A stretch of 64,000 bases of DNA from Pelomyxa schiedti (lineage: Eukaryota; Evosea; Pelobiontida; Pelomyxidae), in contig JAHLWZ010000840.1 of NCBI GenBank assembly GCA_020536535.1, positions 1 to 64,000 of the forward strand, given 5' to 3'. The position numbers and the translations under genes were made by a program. The notes below the pieces were generated by a model, which saw only the letters and a list, made by a program, of their open reading frames with translations, had not been told where the DNA came from and searched no databases. Numbering within the stretch: the stretch's first letter is position 1; each line of letters begins with the position of its first letter. This document shows, one piece after another, positions 57,111 through 64,000 of the stretch.

Positions 57111-58990
57111 ATGCATTCCGCAGTCGCGCACGCCCAATCTAACAACTTCGCCCTGCTGGCCGTATGTCTATCTAACGACACGCTTTGCGTTTTTGTTTTT
57201 TTTTTTTTCCGGCGTTTTTTTTTTTCCCTTCTCATGTGTGGGCAATGTTGCTAACGAATATATATACAAAAAAAAAAAATTAAAATTAAAAAAAAAGTTT
57301 GGAGCCCAGCTTATGATACTGATTCTCTTTGGATGCTGCACTGAGTATTGTGACGATGCAAAGGTAACAACTGGCGACCCTGTGGACCACGAGTACGAGG
57401 GCTTACATGAGTACACATACTTCAGCGACGTTCACATCATGATCTTTGTTGGATTCGGGTTCCTTATGACTTTTTTGAAGAAATACGGATTTAGTGCTGT
57501 TGCCTTCAATTTCTTCCTGAGTGCTTTGGCGTTTCAGTGGGCAATTTTAGTAAATGGGTTCTGGAACTGTGTTAATGCTCATGAGTGGGTCAGGATACCA
57601 GTCTCCATTGAATCGTGAGATCCCCCTTAAACTCATCTTAACCCTAATGATACACAAGAATTATTGAGGGTGACTTTGCTGCTGGTTCCGTTATGATTTC
57701 GTTTGGTGCTGTCATAGGAAAAGTTTCCACTGTTCAACTGACTATAATGACCATAATACATCTAATTGTTTATGGTGCAAATAAAGTTATATTGGAGAGG
57801 GAACTCGAGATTGTAGGTAGAGTGCATTGTCCTTCATCCCTTTGCTTTTTTGTTTTTTAAATATTAGACAAGATATTGGAGGATCCCTTGTCATCCATGC
57901 CTTTGGTGCCTATTTTGGCCTCACTGTGAGTAGGATTGTTTCTCCAAAGGCTTCAAAAACGAATGACGACTGCGGCTCTGTTTATCACTCCGACCTTTTT
58001 GCCATGATTGGTATACTTACCATGCATTTAAGTCGTTCATTAGAACCAATGCTTAGCTCAAAATAGGAACTATATTCCTCTGGATCATGTGGCCCAGCTT
58101 CAACGCTGCTCTTGCTGGAGAAAATTCTAAGCAGGAACGAACAATTCTAAATACAGCCATCAGCTTGGCGGCCTGCTGCGTTGTAGCCTTTGCTTTGTCA
58201 CAAATGACACGGCCCCATCATCACTTTGACATGGTATGCTTCCATTGGTCTCCATTTATAACACATTTGTAGGTTGATATTCAAAATGCCACGCTCGCCG
58301 GAGGTGTTGCCGTCGGCGCATCAGCATGCATGAATCTGTATTTAGTTGGTGCAATGGCAATTGGTATCACAGCAGGAACAATTAGCACCTTGGGATTCCG
58401 CTATCTCCAACCATTCCTACAGAACCGTTTTGGATTACATGACACTTGTGGAGTTTGTATTCAATTTGTCTTACCTTTTCGCTCACGGGCCAATAGGTCC
58501 ACAACTTGCACGGTATGCCAGGTCTGCTTGGTGGGTTGTGTGCCGTCATAGCAGCTGCCATTGTAAAGCAGGAGGATTATGGGACAACTGAAAGCGAGGC
58601 ACTTGAAAACATTGGCGTTGTTTTCCCAGAAATGGGAACAGGAAGGTCCGCCAGTGAACAAGCTCTTTGCCAGGTAACACATTACAATCCTAGTATAATG
58701 ATAACAATAGCATACCTAAAACTAACAAACAACAAACAAACAAAAAAAAAAAAAAAACACAGTTAGCGGGAATTGGCGTAACTCTCGGAATGGCCCTCGT
58801 TGGTGGCGCTATTGCCGGTGGAGTACTGTCCATACCTGGGATTCAAGGAAAGCCCGAGACGTTCTACCACGACATGGAGTACTGGCACATGCCCGACTGG
58901 GACACCGACCTCGAGAAGGCCGCTGCTCTCGAAGGCGCGGACGCTCCCGCCGACGAGTCCAAGGACAAGGACAAGGACGTGTCTCTCTAA
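57111..58990 (+). CDS. Rh-type ammonium transporter (Rhesus glycoprotein family)
   Basis: ATG gives [18 protein letters not shown] long intron (57162-57297, with T-runs and A-rich end) joins to [17 protein letters not shown]. Rh signatures follow: [70 protein letters not shown] (the [11 protein letters not shown] motif), [28 protein letters not shown] and LHDTCG / [13 protein letters not shown] with conserved pore His-bearing segments. About 11-12 hydrophobic spans are readable. A charged C-terminal tail ([12 protein letters not shown]) ends at TAA. It conducts NH3 (and possibly CO2) across plasma or contractile-vacuole membranes. The twin pore His positions appear conserved. Confidence 0.9.
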
Positions 58991-59223
58991 CGACGATGAG
59001 AGCACGCCGGCGTGTTGCTTTTGTTACTTTCAGCAAAAAGATGTGTCTTAAACAAACAAATCCTTTCTTTTACTTACTTTCTTGTAAACTTGTGTTTTTT
59101 CTTCGTCGGTGTGCAGATGGAAAGATGGACAGATGGAAGGAAGTTGCCGAGAAAGGCAAACTCACTCCATTCCCCAAAGGTCGACAATGAGCATGTACTT
59201 GCCATTCTCTCCTGTCATCCTTC

Positions 59224-60055
59224 CTACAGGGTTTTTATTTTGACAAATGGGGAAAAAGTACAAGGACGACCACCTGCAAGGCCAACTCCTTTTTCTTGAT
59301 CTTCCAGGCGTAACTCCCCTTCATTTGCCTTTTTGGATCCCTCTTCCATCGACTTGCGTAGTTCGTCATCAGTGGCCTTGTATTGTGTGTTGATTGAAGC
59401 GCTAAGGCAGGAAGAACTTACCCCTCTCTCCATTATCTTGATGTTGAAGTGATCTTCGTGTGCCCGCTGTGTGTATCTCACGCTCCACATTATGCACACT
59501 CGTAAGCCACTTTTTGGGTGATTAAACCGCAAGTGAATTGAATCAAATCACGCAATTACCTATCAGAAATATCTAGGTAGGTATTAGAAATTAAGTTTGA
59601 AGTTAGGGAATACCATAGGAGAAGACCCCACTTGTTCCTCGCAATGTAACAGGGCTCTTAGCGAATAATGAACCAGTACCCATTTCTGCCTGTTACGATG
59701 TTAGTATGAATTTATCAGGCTTGTGCACTATACCTCAACTGTTTCAGCGTCAGGAATTTTAGTGCTTTCCATTCCCTTTCGCCTATTAACACCATTGTAT
59801 GCTAGAGGCGATACGTACGTGAGCAACGTATACTTGTCGATTAACGAGATTGTCCTCATGCAGCCAGTTGTTTAGCACTAGAGGCTGTTAATAATTTCCT
59901 TTGAGGAAATACAGAGATCATACCTACGCCACAGGCCCTTCTGTGTTCGTGTCCTTTCAGGAGCTCAGCTACTTTGTTTGCAATCCTAGGACAATCAGTA
60001 ACAAGAAATTGTAAGGTCTTGTCTCTCACTCATCACCAGCCTTGATCTGTGACAT
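59224..60055 (-). CDS. Actinoporin-like (cytolysin fold) protein
   Basis: Several short minus-strand exons chain in phase from an ATG at 60055. The deduced protein has no visible signal peptide. It has an N-terminal amphipathic helix followed by an Arg-Arg/Cys-Gly-Val block, and a central GTSGVFSY segment. An IMWSVRYT strand and an EDHFNIKIME strand then precede a short loop. Positions and order resemble the sea-anemone actinoporin family and its relatives in other eukaryotes (helix, beta-sandwich with S-x-P-Y-type strand and N-x-W/N-x-N strand). The conserved Pro of the S-P-Y strand is an Arg here, and key lipid-binding aromatics were not verified. A related fold with a non-lytic role is possible. 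Exons between 59540 and 59990 are only partly resolved, and the C-terminal end is short. Confidence 0.4.
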
Positions 60056-60085
60056 TGGTAGCTGTTATATTTTTTTTGTAATGTT

Positions 60086-60358
60086 ATGATTTTTGAGGAT
60101 CTCGAGTCTTATTTATTGCCTGTGCAGGGCAATACTGTCAAATGCAGAAAGTTGAGAAAAAAAGGAACACAGTGGCGTCAAAAGTTTCATAGGATAAAAT
60201 TGAAAACTGGACTGACCACAGAGGTGGCAGTGCAGTGCCCGTGCAACCAGTACAACACCAACTTGGCGGCAGAGTCAGAACATGCAAAAAAATTCTTGGT
60301 TTCAACCGATCAGTTTCTTGAAACAGGCGAAAAAAACGAGGCCCAACGGGGCGAATGA
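60086..60358 (+). CDS. Small hypothetical ORF, 90 aa
   Basis: A single-exon plus-strand frame starts MIFEDLESYLLPVQ and continues with a basic segment (KCRKLRKKGTQWRQKFHRIK) and TTEVAVQCPCNQYNTNLA before TGA. It begins only 31 nt from the start of the divergent minus-strand gene. No family recognised. It could be part of a longer spliced gene or a chance frame. Confidence 0.3.
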   Translation: MIFEDLESYLLPVQGNTVKCRKLRKKGTQWRQKFHRIKLKTGLTTEVAVQCPCNQYNTNLAAESEHAKKFLVSTDQFLETGEKNEAQRGE

Positions 60359-62043
60359 TCCGTCGTTGCCACGGCCATAAGGTGGTGCTGAGCACGAGGC
60401 AATTCCCCCGCCTGTATTATCTATCAGAAAAGGTGTTTGCAATCTATAATGGCTCTGTTCTGTTGTACTATGCCACGCTGCTTGCTGCTGCTTGCTGCTA
60501 TCCCCAAATGTGATATGCTGCCAGACCCACCCAAACTCCCAGCTCCAAAATGCACCGCTCCAAATGCTCCCAAATGCACCGCTCCAAATGCTCCCAAATG
60601 CTCCTTGTGCTGCTCCAAATGCACCGCCACACGTATGATTCTCACTGTAAGTGTCGCACATTATGCCACCGCTGCTCTTCCACTGTTTCTTTTTTTTTAA
60701 TTATTGTTTTTTTTGTATTTTTTCCTTAAAAAACGAAAATTTGGGCGCCAAACCCAAATTTTGGAGGAAAGCAGCGATACCCCAACTTGGAGTCAAGGTA
60801 CATGTGCTGCACATGGAGTTCCACAACCGGGCAAACAGTCCAATGGAAAAAAAAAAACCAAATTTTTTTGCTGCGTTGGTATTGCGTTAATGCCTTAAGT
60901 GGCACATTACAAAAGGGGAATGACGTGGACAAAGGGTAAGTGTGCAATGTGGTGAAGACCTTGAGAGCAGTCTTGTTGTGATTGCGTAGGCTGTTGCGTA
61001 GTGTATATATATAATTATTATTGGTTGCAGTGGTGCTGTGATGGAGGCTGCTGATAGTGGTTGTTGTGATCCGCAGGCAGATACCTGGGATTTGTCTCCA
61101 CCAGTGATGATCATGAGGTTTCCATTCATCCACGCATCAGGGATGATGTTACTTGGCTGACCATGAAAGTGAACCACGACCGGTTGTAGTCGGTGGTTGT
61201 TGTTGGGAGTTGTGCGCAATTGCTGCCAGTTCGGCACTGCTCGCATTGGATCAAGACGGTTCGGGTGCAGTCCTCGTAAATGACTTTTCTGGGGAGGCTC
61301 TGTGCATGTCATACCACTCTGCAGCACTGAGTGTGGGGAATACAAATTCTGTCCAACATGCTGGACTCTGCCAGACTGCATCCAATTGACAAAATATGTA
61401 TTGTGAAGAAGACCTTCCCACCTTACAATTTGGTGAGCTCTCAACTCCTTTGAATTTGTATGAGTTTATGACATAGAAAAAGAAAAAGGACCTGCTGGCT
61501 GATTATGCTGTGAAGAACTCTTGAACACATTTCGGTGACAACTAGACTCAGTGTAAGGACGGTCCAACAGGCTTTGCAAGAAGCGATATACAACCTTTTT
61601 AAAACAAGGCAACTCACTCATTTTCATTGCGAGACAGGCAAGACTCGACATCCTCCGCATTCACAGCAAAAGCTGGTGCATTTTCGGAAGCACTCAGGGG
61701 TGCGCGCCTTGAGTTGGCACAGTGGCTTGCCTGGCGTGTTGATTGAAGTTGGTTCGAAATGTACGGCGGGGATGCCTGTCACACCGAATGCCATGGGAAC
61801 CTCGACTCGAGGATTTGTTCTTCGAGAAGAACAACCTCAGAACCCACCGGCACACAGCCTCGAACACGATCCCCGAGAGGAAATTCTCCTGCGCGTAGGA
61901 GAGGACATCACCCCCCGTTCCCGCATGCACACTCTCCTTGAAAGGCGAGTGACTCCCTGAGGGCACACAACTGTGTGGCCGGTGATGCGGAACAAGAGAG
62001 GCCTCTTCGGTACAGAAGGGACAAATTTTTTTCCTTTCGTTTT
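60359..62043. other. About 1.7 kb of uncertain content
   Basis: Minus-strand frames in several pieces (for example 61660-61500 with FLQSLLDRPYTESS; 61380-61080 with PVVVHFHGQPSNIIPDAW) look partly coding and could be exons of one Gln/Asn/His-rich gene, but I could not chain them. Around 60540-60630 a short tandem repeat is present. Much of the rest is intergenic. Confidence 0.35.
60548..60626. repeat. 24-nt tandem repeat (GCACCGCTCCAAATGCTCCC type)
   Basis: Two adjacent copies of a 24-nt unit (60548-60571 and 60572-60595) are followed by partial units with AAATGCTCC and GCTCCAAATGCACC. The unit is a multiple of three. Read on the minus strand it gives a Gly/Ala/Phe/Ser/Trp-rich repeat, on the plus strand a Cys/Pro/Ala/Asn-rich one. 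Copy number is likely variable. Confidence 0.7.
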
Positions 62044-62928
<885 letters not shown>

Positions 62929-63126
62929 TGTTCGTTTGTTGGTTATTGGGCAACAGATATGTGATTTGGGTCCCCCCTCAACCAGTCCTGGTGGGGCATC
63001 TGAACCCGCAGAGTTGGAGAAACTCGTTGACTGCAGTGTCTCAAGGGAGAGGGTGTGAGACGCCCTGCCTGAGATGGATTTCGACCCGTACTGAGCCAAC
63101 GGAATTTCGCAGTATTGCTCGAAGCA

Positions 63127-64000
63127 ATGGAACATGGCTTGCCAACGACGGCCGGCGTGCTGCAACAGGCACAGCCACTGCCACTGCCACAACACCCACC
63201 CCCACAACAACAACAACAATCACGGCAGGTTGAGCTCGAACAACACCAACTTGGTCAGCTGACGGACGACGAGATTCTTCGGGTCGAAGTGGCACTCTTC
63301 CTGTCGTTTCTCAACCGAACTTCCCTACAACAGCACCACGTTATGTCTGGCAACTTAGACACCACGGTACCAACTTCTGCATCTCCAGCAACAACTACAA
63401 CAACCACCTCTACATCTCGAACACCACTGCATCCAAGCCACGACGAAAAATCCGGTGCTCCAGAGCCCACGTCTTCCTCGGCAGCTACTGATGGCCAGGG
63501 CCCTGCTGTCTCCTCGATTTCGAAGTCTTGCTCGGCGCCATGCGTTAGTGGGGGCCAGGACCAGATTGTGGGACGCGAGAGGAGGATCAAGTTGACCGTG
63601 GAACAAAGGACGAGAGTGGCAGATTACGAGTTGCAATTGCTACGCGTTCAACTCCACGAGTTGCAGCAATTGAGGAATAACTCACTGGCTGAGATTGAAG
63701 TATGGGCCTATGACTGTTTCTACTCCCATAATCTCTTATTGTATCTCGTAGTCTATAAAAGACAAATGGAACCTGCGATTGGCAGCACTGAAAAGGAAAG
63801 AGTACGAGCTGCACAAATGCTTGTCTCCGTCAATACATAATTCTACGAGGCAACGGGATTCGGCCTCTCAGAGACCGTCCTTACAACCGGACACTCTGAA
63901 TTTGCTGCAAGTGCAGATGTTGGAGCAAGAGAGGCAAGTACAGAGGCTGCAATCCCACATTTCCGGCCTGCGGGCAACAGTGGTGTGGATGCTAAACAGC
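63127..64000 (+). CDS. Gln/Ser/Thr-rich coiled-coil protein, 3' partial
   Basis: Start chosen at MEHGLPTTAGVLQQAQPLPL (frame open a little further upstream). A Gln/Pro-rich run is followed by RQVELEQHQLGQLTDDEILR and a Thr/Ser-rich segment (TTTTTTSTSRTPLHPSHDEK). A helical region follows with RRIKLTVEQRTRVADYELQL and LHELQQLRNNSLAEIE. One intron (about 63699-63750) is in phase, and a coiled coil continues to the window end (LLQVQMLEQERQVQRLQSHI). No family recognised. It shares a promoter region of about 200 nt with NUDT21. Confidence 0.6.

Overview
This window is nuclear DNA from a compact, intron-rich, single-celled eukaryote. Genes lie close together on both strands. Most are broken by short GT-AG introns (about 35-110 nt by my reading, usually 45-75 nt). 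The standard code fits throughout. An IFT74 gene points to a flagellum. RAD54B, NOT3, CFIm25/NUDT21, an Rh ammonium transporter, a TKL kinase and RING/B-box/filamin, calpain-like and LIM proteins suit an amoebozoan-type protist. Archamoebae (Pelomyxa/Mastigamoeba-like) would fit, but this is inference and no marker here settles it. No bacterial operons, rRNA, tRNA, CRISPR array or intact transposon were seen.

Layout. 1-9 kb: the 3' part of a Stealth/GlcNAc-phosphotransferase-like gene, a tiny minus-strand ORF, a long A-rich homopolymer tract, a multi-LamG protein with a box-like C-terminus and a LIM protein. 9-19.4 kb: a calpain-like protein with altered catalytic residues, a TRIM-like RING/B-box/filamin protein, an acidic nuclear-type protein, IFT74 and a DUF4139 protein. 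19.5-30 kb: a stand-alone H-NOX haem domain with a long low-complexity tail, an RRM + nucleotidyltransferase (TUTase/poly(A) polymerase-like) with an odd catalytic motif, long-chain acyl-CoA synthetase and a GTPase with a zinc ribbon. 30-43 kb: CCR4-NOT subunit 3, an APC-family amino acid/polyamine transporter, a two-TM protein, an F-box-Arf fusion, two unrecognised proteins and a TKL kinase. 44.7-49.8 kb: tandem duplicated astacin metallopeptidases. 49.9-64 kb: RAD54B, an OTU deubiquitinase-like gene, an Rh transporter, an actinoporin-like gene, a gene-poor stretch, CFIm25/NUDT21 and the 5' part of a Gln-rich coiled-coil gene.

The genes are unrelated housekeeping, signalling and lineage-specific functions rather than one pathway. 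Several touch ubiquitin signalling (RING/B-box, F-box-Arf, possible box at the LamG C-terminus, OTU) or mRNA 3'-end and deadenylation biology (TUTase-like, NOT3, NUDT21). Three families carry unusual active-site substitutions: calpain, Arf and nucleotidyltransferase. Gene models were spliced by eye from reading-frame continuity and family similarity, so start codons and some small exons are uncertain.
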